Positions 23,013-33,363 of a stretch of 64,000 nt of DNA are shown here, one piece after another. The position numbers and the translations under genes were made by a program. The DNA comes from Massospora cicadina (lineage: Eukaryota; Entomophthoromycota; Entomophthoromycetes; Entomophthorales; Entomophthoraceae): positions 1 to 64,000 of the forward strand of contig JAKSZP010012264.1 in NCBI GenBank assembly GCA_022478985.1. Reading direction: 5' to 3'. Below the pieces are notes generated by a model, which saw nothing but the letters and a program-made list of their open reading frames with translations, ran no database searches and was not told the origin of the DNA. Position 1 is the stretch's first letter, and each line of letters starts with the position of its first letter.

Positions 23013-24460
23013 TAGTGCATGGTTCACAGGACCAACGCAAGGGAAATAGTCTTCAGTAATAAGGTGATAAAAGCTCTGCAGAGGGTGCTGGAGCTGAAGT
23101 AACTTAGAACAATGGTGGTTAACAATATATAAAAGAACAAAGCTCATACTAACACAAAGGCTGAGGTGAACCCCAAGGTGGGGCCCATACCCAAGCGGTG
23201 CTCTGGGCTGGAGTGCAAAGGTGGCTTGGGCTAGAGGGAACTGGGGCAGCCCAGAGGTGCACCTGAGGAGAGAGTTAGGTTTATGAAAAACAAATGGTTA
23301 ACGTTGTGCAAGATCTCCTCAAAGAATTTCATGCACAGGTTCTCCCAAGTTAACATAAAGTAAAGTATATACTGAACAAGGGGGTTTTATTATGAAAGAA
23401 GTTGATCAATGAGATAGATTGGTCTCAAGTGAACAAGTTTAAGGAAATTTGGGGGAACAATTAATTGATGGAAGTGGTGCTAAGCTGAGGTGCACCAATA
23501 AGTGCATGCTTCCATCAGGCAGTGTACTATACTTGATAATTGGCTTAACTCAGGTTATTAATTGTTATTAAGGCTAACCCAAGCTGGATATTTATAAACT
23601 AAATGGGTTTCAAGACACCTTTCACCAAGAAATTGAAGCAAACCATCCTTTTTAATTAAGAAGCTAGTTTATTAATGCACCAGCTAACATAGGGCCAAAC
23701 TTATTTAACATCCTCAGGACCAACCTGGGCATACCTCACCTTAACTCAAAGATGGTATTGGGTTTTCACCATATGCGCTCACTAGGCTAACGCTAGAAAA
23801 CCCAATATGGTGGTTGACTGCAGGAGACTATGGTCAGCTGAGAGGACAGAAGCTACTTTAGGTGCAAGGTTGGATGAGGCTTTGTTCATTATAATAAAAT
23901 AAAACTTAAATAAAATAAGATAGATAATATCTGCTGAAAAAATACTTTACTAAATTAAAAGGTGTTGATATTTATAGGGTGTGTGGGGACACAGTGCCTC
24001 AAGGATTGTCATGGCTCCATCCATTCAAAATCTTTCCTGGTCTTCTGGATTGACCGCCTTATGGGCATCCTCAATGAATTTGCCGCCCTTGCAGCTGGAT
24101 CAGTGGAAACTCCACTTCACATGACTCAGGAACTGGGGATATAAACTCAGTAACTGGGAATGTAAATATTTTCCAAATTTGGAATAATTCAAGTAAACCC
24201 TCAAATTCAGTATACCAGCTGATAACATAGAGTCAAACCCCATTTTTGAACTTAAAGGGCCATTTGGAAATTGTGCCCCTTGTATAAATGTATTGACCTT
24301 CACCCTGGAAAGGTTCTCACCTAAACCAGGGAGAATCCCAACAGTTGGTCTAAGGTATGTTTAAGGTCAGAGAGGCCTGCCAACTTCACTCTCTTAACCT
24401 CCTATGCAGCTTTATCCTTATTGTTTGTCCCCATTATCATGTCATCCTCAAGCCAAGGTA
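22980..24460 (-). repeat. B/C-family LTR relic interrupted by another LTR
   Basis: Two pieces, about 22980-23752 and 24344-24460, match the solo LTR at 48979-49868. Left-piece matches include gtctataa, gtgcatgg, accaacgcaag and gctgaggtgcaccaataagtgca. The right piece matches around ttggtctaaggtatgtttaaggtcag. On the minus strand the LTR frame is still partly readable (SSGAPLGCPSSL). The right end is ccaaggta instead of ccatgaca. No clear target duplication. Confidence 0.65.
23753..24343 (-). repeat. LTR-like insert within the LTR relic
   Basis: 591 bp between the two halves of the LTR relic, with TG at the low end and CCCAACA at the high end. The inner stretch gatatttatagggtgtgtggggacacagtgcctca resembles the LTR of D (gatgtttatagggcatgtggggacatggtgcctca). 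The minus-strand start resembles LTR E. Flanks AAAGA and GTTGG do not match well. Probably a solo LTR of a D-related family. Confidence 0.5.
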
Positions 24461-24899
24461 TATATTGTATACATTTTGGTATAATGTTGAAGTATTGAGT
24501 TTATATTAAGAGTGTAGACAAGCATTAAGGAAAGCTTGTCTGTTTTATTATAATCAGGGAGCTCCTAATTATAGTGGGGAAATTACCCAGAAGTGATTAG
24601 AGGAGTCTTTTGTTGTTATTTAGACCTTGTGAGCTTCATAACAGTTAGGAAATACCATAATAAATTTGGCAAAAAATGAGGCTAAATGTGGTCAAAATAT
24701 TCTTGACTACTAAAGCGGGAGTTATTTAATAAGTGAATATTACATTTAAATTAACAAGTGGTTAACATGCTGACAAGAACTATTTTAGCACTTAAATAAT
24801 TATATATATTATTACTTATAGAATCTTTATGCTTGTTTATTAATTTTTAAACTACCTCAGATTCTTTTTATTGATATATATATGTATTTTATGTCTACC
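24461..24899. other. AT-rich, nothing recognised
   Basis: No open frame above background and no repeat match found between the LTR relic and the SINE at 24917. Confidence 0.4.
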
Positions 24900-24916
24900 T
24901 ACTTAGTTTTATCTCA

Positions 24917-25045
24917 GGGTGGTTAGCTGAGCAGGTAAAACTGCTTCCACCCTAAGTGCAGGTTTTGAGTTTGAAACCTGTACTGTCTAGAAAACTTCTC
25001 AGTATGGTATATTTGTCCCAAGGTCAACCCACCTCAAATATTTTT
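24917..25045 (+). mobile_element. Short tRNA-headed SINE (family S2), copy 2
   Basis: 129 bp: head with ggttagctgagcaggtaaaa (box A-like) and gtttgaaacc (24969-24978, box B-like), then tail tttgtcccaaggtcaacccacctcaaata. It is flanked by an exact 17-bp duplication TACTTAGTTTTATCTCA (24900-24916 and 25046-25062). The tail is shared with family S1, although the bodies differ. Confidence 0.85.
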
Positions 25046-25062
25046 TACTTAGTTTTATCTCA

Positions 25063-25739
25063 TATATATTTACACTACTACTTAAGTGCTAGCTATTGAT
25101 GTAAGTCTGAAATTTTAACCTCTTGGGCTGAACCATGGGAAGTTCCCTTACAAAAAAAAAGAAGGGACCTAATGCACCTTTTGAGCTCTTGGTTCAACTT
25201 AAGGACTTGGTCCTTATAGTTGATAAATGCTGAGTAACTGCTTTATCCTCAAATAATCCCCCTACTTTAACCCCCTTTTCTGCTTCTTCTCTTGTAAATA
25301 TGAACAAGGGAGTGTGTGGAAGTTGATCCTAGCCAAAGAGCCCACCAGAAGTACCCACACCTTCACTCATCCTCCACCCTGCCATCCCCCTCCCTTGGAG
25401 AATGAAATATTTGACCCCAAAACTTATTAAATTGTGCCTGAGTCAGAAAAACTATAAAAGGTAGCAAAACATGAGATTTCAGTTCCTGGGTTACTAATCT
25501 GAGTTGAGAATTTGTTCCCAAAAAATTCAAACCTAATTTTAGATTAACTGTCAAAAAATAACTCTGACAAATCCAATTTCATCACCTCACTAATCTGAGC
25601 AAATCTTCTCAAGTTTAGATCCCTAAGAGTATCTCCATCATTAATCAAAAAATTACGTTTTTAGAGTTTCTATAAACTCATACTCAAGCTAGCTGGCAAC
25701 CTTTCAAGCCAGGCTATTCTTCAGTGGACATGTCAGCTA
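25063..25739. other. Unassigned; may include the front of an A-type LTR
   Basis: From about 25420 some words (cctgagtcag, ctgagttgagaattt) recall the middle of the LTR of A, but too weakly to call. No gene seen. Confidence 0.25.
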
Positions 25740-26080
25740 CCCCAGTTCAAGTCATCCACAAATTCCTTTCTCCACCACTCAGTATAATAGATAACTGCCC
25801 TTTCTGGAGGCAGCTGTCAGTTCATTCTTTAAATTTAATTAAAGCTGATCTTCCCTAAAATCCTACTCCATGGACTCCACCTCATTTTCTAATATTTTAT
25901 TGTTAAATCTAACTTATAATGCCATAATCTTCATTCTGGGACTGATGGTCATCAAGTGGGCACTCAGATCCATCAATCCAGCAGCTCACTGTAAATTTAT
26001 AAAGATGATTAAAAGCTACTCTTTTGGTGTGCTTCACCAATCTGCCACTATAGAAGGGCTTTCAGGTCCACCATAGTCAG
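25740..26080 (+). repeat. Relic of an A-type LTR, front piece
   Basis: The blocks cagttcattct, aataaagctgat (A: aataaagttgat) and tggactccacctcattttct (A: cagactccgcctgtttgttt) run in order with the LTR of A at 41266-41370. The translated stretch FSNILLLNLTYNAIIFILGLMVIKWALRSINP parallels the A frame FKIPPINLAKHAATQIIF...IAKWVIQLLNP. After about 26080 the similarity ends. It may belong with the tail piece at 27838-28127. Confidence 0.55.
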
Positions 26081-27524
26081 ACAAATGACCTTCCTATTTT
26101 TCAGTGCAACTTTAGCAATACACAGTTTTACTGCACCCCACTCAAGTTATTCATCAAATTTGAACTAATTTGCCCATCAGTCCACTGATAGTTTGGTATG
26201 ATTCAGGTGAAATAAGGCCTCCTTCTCCATTAATCTTGATTTATCATTTGTGAGTGAGAGACAGCTATTCTTGCAACTGCAAGGCAAAGCCCAGTTGCAA
26301 GATTATCTGGGACATCTCTTCATAGCCAAATGCATCCTAAATTTTTTTTGTTAATTCAATCCACCATTCCAATGCTGATTTTGACTCTGCGCTACATAAT
26401 GAAAGACCCCAACAAGTGCAAGATGATGCTCAAGCTCACCCATTATTCAAATTGAGCCAATTTATTTTTGATAAACATTGATAGCATTTTTACTAAACAC
26501 TAATTTTCAATGATCTCAACCCTTTGACCTACAACTACAAGCTTCACATGTGGTCAGTTATCTCAAACCCAAATTAATTATCACATTTAAAACTCATGTT
26601 TGTAGGTCAAAGGGTTATCCATTTATATATAATCCTCAAGTTATGTTTGATTGGTACAATTAAAGGCCAAATTTGGAAAATTATGAAATACCTTGAAGGT
26701 AAGTTTTTTAAACGTTTTGGCCCACAATTTTAAACTTAGATTGTAGGGTAAGAGTTTAAGGGTACTTGTTTCTATAAAACTGAACCTGAAAATTTGGGAG
26801 CAGAGTCTAAAGGCTAACAACTGCCATTTCAGAAGGATTAGTCATCCTTCTTATCAGAAAATTTGGATGCTTAATGAGTCAAAGGGAATGTCCCAGTGAA
26901 GAATAGTTCCAACTATACTTGTAGTAATCTCCAGACTAATTTTTGGTGTAATCAATTAGGTTAAAGTAATATTATTATTTCTAGACCCCAACTGAATAGC
27001 AGGGATTTAGTTACTATGCTTACACCAAACCTTCCTTAAAATAGGCAAATTGACTTCAAAGTCCACATATGCATTACTTTAAATTTAGTTACGCCTAAGG
27101 GAAAACCAGCTTCTTTTATAGACCTGAAGGAGGTTTCAGGAAAAGAAAACTTTATCCACCAATCATCACCTAGAATATCAGATAATCAGCTGAGGTAAAA
27201 ATATTTTCAAGATGCTTGATTGTATCAAATATATTAAATTATTACCACATAGATTTATCATACCTGCTGTTGACCAATCACCTAGAATCAAGTCAAGTTG
27301 AGGTGAAGAGACTTTTTAGAGTTCTGATAGGCTATATCCTCATTTACCTAAAGAAGCCACCCTCTCCCTAACCCAAATTCTCTAGTGTCTCATTATTAAC
27401 CCTCAAGTAGCATAAATGCTAAGTGGCAATAATTTAATATTGGATCAATTTTGTCCTCATTTTTGATACTAATAAAATAGTATATTTAAAGACTACTTAT
27501 GGTTATTTTCCCCCTAAAGAATAA
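26081..27524. other. Unrecognised insert with a small MITE
   Basis: Separates two pieces of A-type LTR. Apart from the 95-bp inverted-repeat element at 26520-26614, no gene or repeat was recognised. Confidence 0.3.
26520..26614. mobile_element. Small inverted-repeat MITE, CCCTTTG ends
   Basis: Arms CCCTTTGACCTACAA (26520-26534) and TTGTAGGTCAAAGGG (26600-26614) are perfect inverted complements. Flanks TCAA (26516-26519) and TTAT (26615-26618) could be a decayed TTAA duplication, which with CCCTTT-type ends is typical of piggyBac-like elements. 95 bp total, no coding capacity. Confidence 0.5.
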
Positions 27525-27836
27525 TTAAACAGTGGCTAAGAGTTCTAATACTCCAGAATCTGCTATATTGTTAAAATCCTGTGCCAAAAGCACCCATGAG
27601 TGCCTCCCCAAGTTCAATTCTAGTACAGAAACTTTGGGTAGGGGATGACTATGACTGTGTTGGCATTGTGAACCAATACCCTGAACCAAGATAGCAAATA
27701 GCAAAGGTGGTCCATGGAGTTCCTGGGCTATCATACACTGCGCATGGAGGTTTTCCAGATTTTATACTCCTTTCCCATCCATTCAATTTCCCCTCAATCA
27801 GTGAGGTATCATCCCCAGGTCAGCCCACCTTGAATA
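27525..27836 (+). mobile_element. SINE family S1, copy 2 (CpG-depleted)
   Basis: Colinear, in the opposite orientation, with 30701-30978: cagtgg head, gcctccccaagttcaattc (box B region), gatagcaaatagcaaagg, tccatggagttcctgg, then the tail ccccaggtcagcccacctt-gaataaaattt. The head carries extra or diverged sequence. Nearly every CpG of the 30701 copy is TpG or CpA here. No clean duplication was found. It abuts an A-type LTR relic at 27838. Confidence 0.75.
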
Positions 27837-27837
27837 A

Positions 27838-28127
27838 AATTTAAAAGCACCTATGAGCACCAAATAGCCAAAATTCCAACACCCCCTGCCTCTCTTACCC
27901 TTGGGGTTGCTCCAGCAAGTCCCACAGTTGCCCCATTGTAGCCATCTGGTTTGCTATGGGGGCCTTTGATATGTTCTGTAATTGTTTTTTTCCTCACAAG
28001 CATCATAGAGTGTCCATCCTCCAAGTTATCAGAACTTCTATACCACTGGTATTCTGGGCTTTCCACTGGGTTGTTACACACCCAGGTTGAAGGCCCAGTC
28101 TTACTATAATCAAAAGGTTTCATGACA
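27838..28127 (+). repeat. Relic of an A-type LTR, tail piece
   Basis: Matches the last 270 bp of the LTR of A: cttggggttgctccagcaag (A: cttgggggttgcccccacaag), catctggtttgctatgggggcctt (A: catctggtttgccttgggggcctt), ending gtttcatgaca (A: gtttctatgaca). With one shift it translates in the same frame as A (IWFAMGAF...IPLVFWAFHWVVTHPG). The border CATGACA is at 28127. Confidence 0.75.
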
Positions 28128-29239
28128 ATTGATAAGCATATTAAAATAAAGAAATATAAGGATAGTACTGTGTTATTGTTTATTACTGTACAGATTCCTA
28201 ATGGTAACCTTTACTTCTAGAGTATAATGCTTATATCTAGTATATAAGTAAGTATGCTTTAACAACTTGACTTTTTAGCTTGTATTGCAGAATATTCTTA
28301 AGTACTATATTTAAGTCTAAAGAAATATAAGCATATTAGAAGACAAATGCAGTATATGAAAGAATAAACTTTTAACACCAATAATAGACCTGTTCTTATT
28401 TGTTATTAACTTAGTTGACTTTAAATAAACTATATAATATAAAAAGTATAATTATGTTTGCTTTTTATGGGAAATTAAGATACAAGTCATCATCATACTT
28501 TCAGCCTGTCACAGCATCACATTGCCAAATAAAGGTATATCATCACTATCTCTTTCTATTTAATTACTATATACCTTTTAAATTGAATTTTTACTATAAA
28601 AAGGTAAATGTCATGATTGGCTATCATCTTTCTTGGCATTCACAATTTATTGTGATTTCATGTAAAATACTTACCTTTTTGGAGCTTAAATAAGCTTAAC
28701 TTTGATTACTCAATGGCAGATCACACAGTCGTGTATCAAGAAGCGTATCAGTATCTTCTCCAATCTGATGGCAGAAAGTAAGCTTCATTGACTTTGGAGT
28801 GCACATGGTAAGATATTGAAAACCACCCAAGAATTTAAGCACCCAATCCAAGAGTAATCCCCTCTTGGTACTCTCTCCCTTCAGTTTTCCCCCTACTGCT
28901 GGGATTTTCAATAAAAAAACTCCAGACCTAATTCTTAATTTTATTTAATTTTTTGAATAAGGTCAGTTGACTAATTAGGACTTTCTTTTGCGAACATTGT
29001 GTTTGTGACAGTATACTGATGTATGATAATTACTTTTAGTCTATATATGCTAAATCTTTATGTATCAATGGATAGATTGATGCCATCTTCCATACCTTTA
29101 TAGCCCTTGACTTATAAATATATTATATCAAGCCGTGTAATTTTCGGTTACATTTATATGCGATAAAATTCTTGTTTTTATAATATATCAAGTTATCTAA
29201 TCCTATAGCTTAGTAAAAATCAATAGTAAAAATATAAAC
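28128..29239. other. AT-rich intergenic DNA downstream of the receptor gene
   Basis: Frames at 28415-28693 (plus) and 28696-28911 (minus) have no recognisable domain. The second is less AT-rich and could be a gene remnant, but nothing supports it. No repeat match was found. Confidence 0.35.
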
Positions 29240-29245
29240 TTTATT
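29240..29245 (-). promoter_or_regulatory. Polyadenylation signal AATAAA of the receptor gene
   Basis: On the minus strand AATAAA begins at the last base of the TGA stop (29247-29245). Confidence 0.4.
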
Positions 29246-30580
29246 CAATTGAGCCTAAATTGCTTTCTTATATCCAGATGAAGATTAGTTGTATGCCAGA
29301 CCTCTCTTCTATACTCATCAGGATTTCTTGCACCAGGGATAGGAATTGGCGCAATATAATATCTTGTTGAGTCAAGATCAAATCTAACAGTTTTCTTAGG
29401 CTTTCCTGGCTTTTTAGACTTGGCTTGCTGTTTTTGGCTCGAGTTACCACTAATATTAATTGATCCGATCGATCTTGAACTTAATGCTTGTTGGTTCGAG
29501 AGTGTATTTGCTGACTCAGAGCTTGATTTCTCAGTAGCACTGTAGTTAGAACATGGGTTAATTTTTTCAGTATCAGAATTTTGTTCCTGCTCAGAATCTG
29601 TATTTATCTGCTCAATAAGAAGTTGTGGAGGGTTCCAAGATTCTTGAATATAAGAATCAATTATAAAACAGAAAAGATTTACTATCCCATAGATACTGAG
29701 GCTAAAATATCCCCAGGAATAAATTGCAGGGTTATTTTGTTTAGTACAAGAGACATAGATATTCAAACACAGCTCCAGTATGACATAAAGAGCAAGCTAA
29801 AGGATAAAGTGACCTAAGAGAAAATTAGCTATGATAAATATAAATTTTTACACTCTGAATCCTAGAGTTCTTGATAGTAGATTTCGTATTGGTGATAAAA
29901 GAGGCTGTGTATCGGAGTCCTGGATATCTTCATAGTTATATCTGGTCAAAAAAAGCTTAAGCATCAGAATAACTGGAATAATAAAGCAGTATATCAATAA
30001 TGGGAGATTAGTTGTGTAGAGCAAGAAAGTCTTCATCTTTTCGCGTCCTTCAAAACTAAGCTTGATAAAGCAAAATCCATAATAAGCTCTTCCATAAGCA
30101 CCCATGCTATATTATTAGTAATAAGTAAAAGGATTTACCAAAAGGCACTAGATCTATAACCATAGCAAGAAGAATAGGAATTATATATAGATAAAATCCA
30201 AGATGCTGAAATGGGATCCATTCATGTAGATGAATGATTTGTAAGTTTAGAGCAATTGCAGCATTTAAGAAAGTATTAGCATGAAAGGTAAAGGAATATA
30301 AAAAACCACTAAATTTACAAAAAGTTGCACCTGAATTTGAACCATAAATATAGTTTAAATGACGGATGATATTAAAAATAGCGATAAGAACTTGAATTTT
30401 AAGTGACACTCGATCTAAATAGGCTGGTCTTTTAAATTCTAGTATATATTAGTATCTATGAGATATAAATAATTTACTTAGAAATATAACATATGAAAGG
30501 ATAGTAAATGAACTAATAATGCTTGCCCAGTTCACAACTACAGATTGAGGAGAATTACGTTCGAAGAAATTCCAATTCAT
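29245..30580 (-). CDS. Seven-transmembrane receptor, four exons (GPCR, Git3/cAMP-receptor-like)
   Basis: Exons on the minus strand: 30580-30478, 30438-30139, 30086-29854, 29796-29245 (103, 300, 233, 552 nt; 395 residues). Introns: 30477-30439 (39 nt, GTAAAT, branch ATACTAATA), 30138-30087 (52 nt, GTAAAT, TTACTAATA) and 29853-29797 (57 nt, GTGTAA). The second acceptor is chosen because it keeps frame; a nearer ATAG would not. Helix 1 is in exon 1. Helices 2-4 are in exon 2 (includes AIALNLQIIHLHEW). Helix 5 is in exon 3. Helices 6-7 are in exon 4, followed by a tail of about 110 residues rich in S, Q, N and K (KKTVRFDL). The family senses nutrients or ligands at the plasma membrane and signals through G proteins; the ligand is unknown here. 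It is the only intact-looking gene in the window. The fold is inferred from hydrophobicity and remembered family style. Confidence 0.72.
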
Positions 30581-30670
30581 ATTTAATTCTAAAATTAGCT
30601 ACTAACTATTATATAGTTTTAATAGCTATAAATATCCATGATGTTTTTAAAATGTTCATCTTAAATTAAA

Positions 30671-30680
30671 ACTTATATAG
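30671..30680 (-). promoter_or_regulatory. TATA box of the receptor gene
   Basis: Minus-strand CTATATAAGT, about 90 bp before the ATG at 30580. The target duplication of the SINE at 30701 starts just 2 bp upstream of it (30683). Confidence 0.5.
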
Positions 30681-30700
30681 GATCAGATCTTGCTGTTGTA

Positions 30701-30978
30701 AATTTTATTCGAGGTGGGCCGACCTGGGGACGATACCGCACCGATTAGGGAAGTGAAGAAAATGGGAAAGGAGGATAAAACCCGGAAAACCTCCATGCGC
30801 GGCGTATGATAGGCCAGGAACTCCATGGACCGCCTTTGCTATTTGCTATCTCGGTTCGGGGCATTGGTGCGCAAAACCAACACAGTCAAAATCGTCCCCT
30901 ACCCAAAGTCCATTACCAGGATCGAACTCGGGAGGCAGTGGTAGAGGGTCTATACTCTACCACTGAGGTATCCTCCCT
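30701..30978 (-). mobile_element. SINE family S1, copy 3 (young, CpG-rich)
   Basis: 278 bp. On the minus strand the head has GGGAGGATACCTCAGTGG and GTAGAG (box A) and GAGTTCGATCC (box B), then the body and the tail CCCAGGTCGGCCCACCTCG plus AATAAAATT. It is flanked by an 18-bp duplication TCAGATCTT[G/A]CTGTTGTA (30683-30700 and 30979-30996), one mismatch. The intact CpG sites and near-perfect duplication mark it as the youngest S1 copy here. It lies on the same strand as, and directly upstream of, the receptor gene. Confidence 0.9.
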
Positions 30979-31123
30979 TCAGATCTTACTGTTGTAGATA
31001 ATCATAACCACTCAATTAGCTTTTTGCCACCTATTTAATAAGAATTTTATATAGTATCATCAGTCCAGATAAAAAGCTATAAATTTTGGTTCAAATAAGA
31101 TTAGTTAAATCAAAGCTTTTTTA

Positions 31124-31224
31124 TAATATAAGTGGAGTTACCCGGTGTTGCTCGGTTTATTTATGAGCTCGCACTGTCAGCTTAAAGGCTGTGCCAGTAC
31201 TACGCTTAAGCCACTCGGACTAAC
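31124..31224 (-). mobile_element. Short SINE (family S3), tRNA Ser/Leu-like head
   Basis: The minus strand begins GTTAGTCCGAGTGGCTTAAG, close to the box A region of serine/leucine tRNAs. It has a stem-like CAGC...GCTG and ends CCGAGCAACACCGGGTAA-ctccac. Flanks AGCTTTTTTA (31114-31123) and AGCTTTATTA (31225-31234) are a 10-bp duplication with one mismatch. Box B is not clear. The tail differs from S1/S2, so a different partner LINE is implied. Confidence 0.6.
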
Positions 31225-31560
31225 AGCTTTATTACCCTCGTGACTGATGAGCTGGTTATCCTAAATCTACTTAATTTATAATAATCTACATAAAACTCCA
31301 ACACTGATTTTGTTTAGTTTCACGTGAGCATTTGGGAATTATTCGAAAATATTTACCAATTTTACCCACTCGCCCAAATAGATTGAACCTATCAGACTCG
31401 AAGTTCTCAGATGTCAGTTAGTTAGTACGTCAGTGAATGTGTTTTATTAAGTAGAAGTTATGACTGATTGAAGTAAAACTTAAATTTGTACTAAATAAAT
31501 ATATATTTAATATATTTATTCAAGCTGAGCTAGTCTAACTGTATCTTTATACTCTATTAT

Positions 31561-31579
31561 TTTTTTAGTACTAGATGGT
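31561..31579 (-). mobile_element. 19-bp LINE-tail insertion with 17-bp duplication
   Basis: The 19 bases ttttttagtactagatggt lie between two exact copies of TCTTTATACTCTATTAT (31544-31560 and 31580-31596). The inserted word is the same 3' end as at 20035-20081. It is a nearly abortive reverse-transcription event whose duplication is almost as long as the insert. Confidence 0.8.
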
Positions 31580-31596
31580 TCTTTATACTCTATTAT

Positions 31597-33359
31597 ATTT
31601 ATAAGTTAATTTATTGTTTGAATAATACTACTATAATATAATAAAAGTTGCTAAAAATAGTCATCATATTTAGATTTCAGACTAATATAAGATAGTTTTT
31701 AACTGACTTCGAAAAAGGGGTTCTCAATTCTATTTGTATATATATATATTATGTTATAACTGCAAATCAGATGATTTAAAGTGGAGAAGTGAGAATAAAC
31801 TCATAATCTCTCTAAGGTTTTAACCTTGACCCTTTAACTTAATTATACATCCCCACCTGATCCTTGATAGGGATCCTTTTAGAATTTTAACATTTACAAA
31901 GTTCCCATCATATTCTCATTTCACATCATTTTACCACTTTGCGAGTTGCTTTAGCTTGATATTTATTTGAATTTTTAGTTCACATGGTGTATTTAGAACG
32001 CTCACCTGATATCATCAGGCTATTTTGAAGCCGATCCCTCTTTGAAGTGAAGAAAAACTTATTTGAGATAGGCCAAAAATTGAAAAAAGCAAGCTCATAC
32101 TTTTCGATTTAAAGATTTCTGAATATAAGTATTGTTATAGAACCTCAAGCTTCGCCATAAAACAATTATTAACCTAACCCTTTATAGTCACTATCAGCAG
32201 ATGACTTTTATAATAGTAAATATCAATGGTCTATTTTAGATTGAACCGATTTCAATAAAATATTTTTGACCTTGTCAACTAACGCTGATTGTTTTCTTTT
32301 GACTTTTCAATTTATCTTTATGCAATACCAGTGATTTGTCTAGTTAACCTTTCAAAAATTATCTTTTTGCTCAGTCTGACTTTTTCGCACTTTATGATTT
32401 TTAGTATTACTTTAAATGTTATACCTTATGTTGTTTGCTCTTTTTAAAATGTACTAATCTTTGTTTTTATCTTAAGTCTACAATATGATAGCATCAGCAT
32501 CTGGAACTACGTGCTTTTGCAAAATTCTAGCTGTCATTTTCTTTGGTAAAAGCTAGTATAAACATCATACTTTTGTTATAGCTTTTCATGCCACTTGTTT
32601 TATCCTGTTTGATGTCCTCTTTAGCTTTTAATAAAAGTAACTAGATGATGTATATCACAGCTTAAAACTCAGTCTTCCTTTAACTTTTAGAAGATGGTAA
32701 AATACAACTTTTTTAGCGTTCTTTTATCTTTTATTTTTTCTTATTGTTGAAATTATTATGCCACAAACTGATTTCATCATTTCAGTATTTTAACTTTTAT
32801 TACAAGTATTTTACAAACTATCAACTAGATTTAGTTCATATCTTTTTATTTACTTCAAATGAATAAGGATGAATAATTTCTGGCTTTTTAACCACTTCAT
32901 GGTATTATATTTGGTCATTGTAATTTTTACGTTGTTTGCTTCGTTATTTGTTTGTTGTTTTAATCATTATAAAACCTTATTTTGTCTACAGCATTTTTTA
33001 TGCTCATTGAATATAGTTTTCCACAAAAATATATGCTATGTGCCCATTTATATTAGTGTTCATAAAATCCGCTAAACTGTTTCAATTTAAACCTTTAACT
33101 ATTACAAAATTAGGCATTTTATCTTGCATAATAACCTTAGGACTTTGCTTGTTTTTATTAATAATTTAAAAAGTATAGGTTGTAAAAATAAAGGGGCATT
33201 CTTATGCGGTAGTATCAGGTTAGGTTTTTTGTATTACGCTTCACTGGTTTCTAGTACAGTGTTCTAATAAGTAGTTGCTTATCGATCTTTCAAATGGATA
33301 ATTAAAAAAGATAGAAAAGATGTCTTTTTATATAAAAAGCTATAGAAGAACTATTTGAG
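31597..33359. other. AT-rich intergenic DNA, T-rich on the plus strand from about 32280
   Basis: No gene or repeat recognised. From about 32280 to 33070 the plus strand is strongly T-rich with few purine runs; the frame at 32869-33075 is a by-product of this. Confidence 0.4.
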
Positions 33360-33363
33360 TTTA

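Noticed and set aside
28696..28911. 71-codon minus-strand frame less AT-rich than its surroundings
   Set aside because: No recognisable domain, no splice partners or repeat match; too little to call a gene.
29581..29817. Open frame of 78 codons on the plus strand
   Set aside because: Antisense to the last exon of the receptor gene; no domain, low-complexity translation.
30906..30978. tRNA gene candidate with clear box A and box B
   Set aside because: Same reason: SINE S1 head with an 18-bp target duplication.
30806..30997. Frame similar to one at 27525-27734
   Set aside because: The similarity is between two SINE copies; the translated text has no coding meaning.
32869..33075. 68-codon hydrophobic frame
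   Set aside because: Lies in a T-rich tract, where Phe/Leu/Val-rich frames appear by chance; no homologue in the window.
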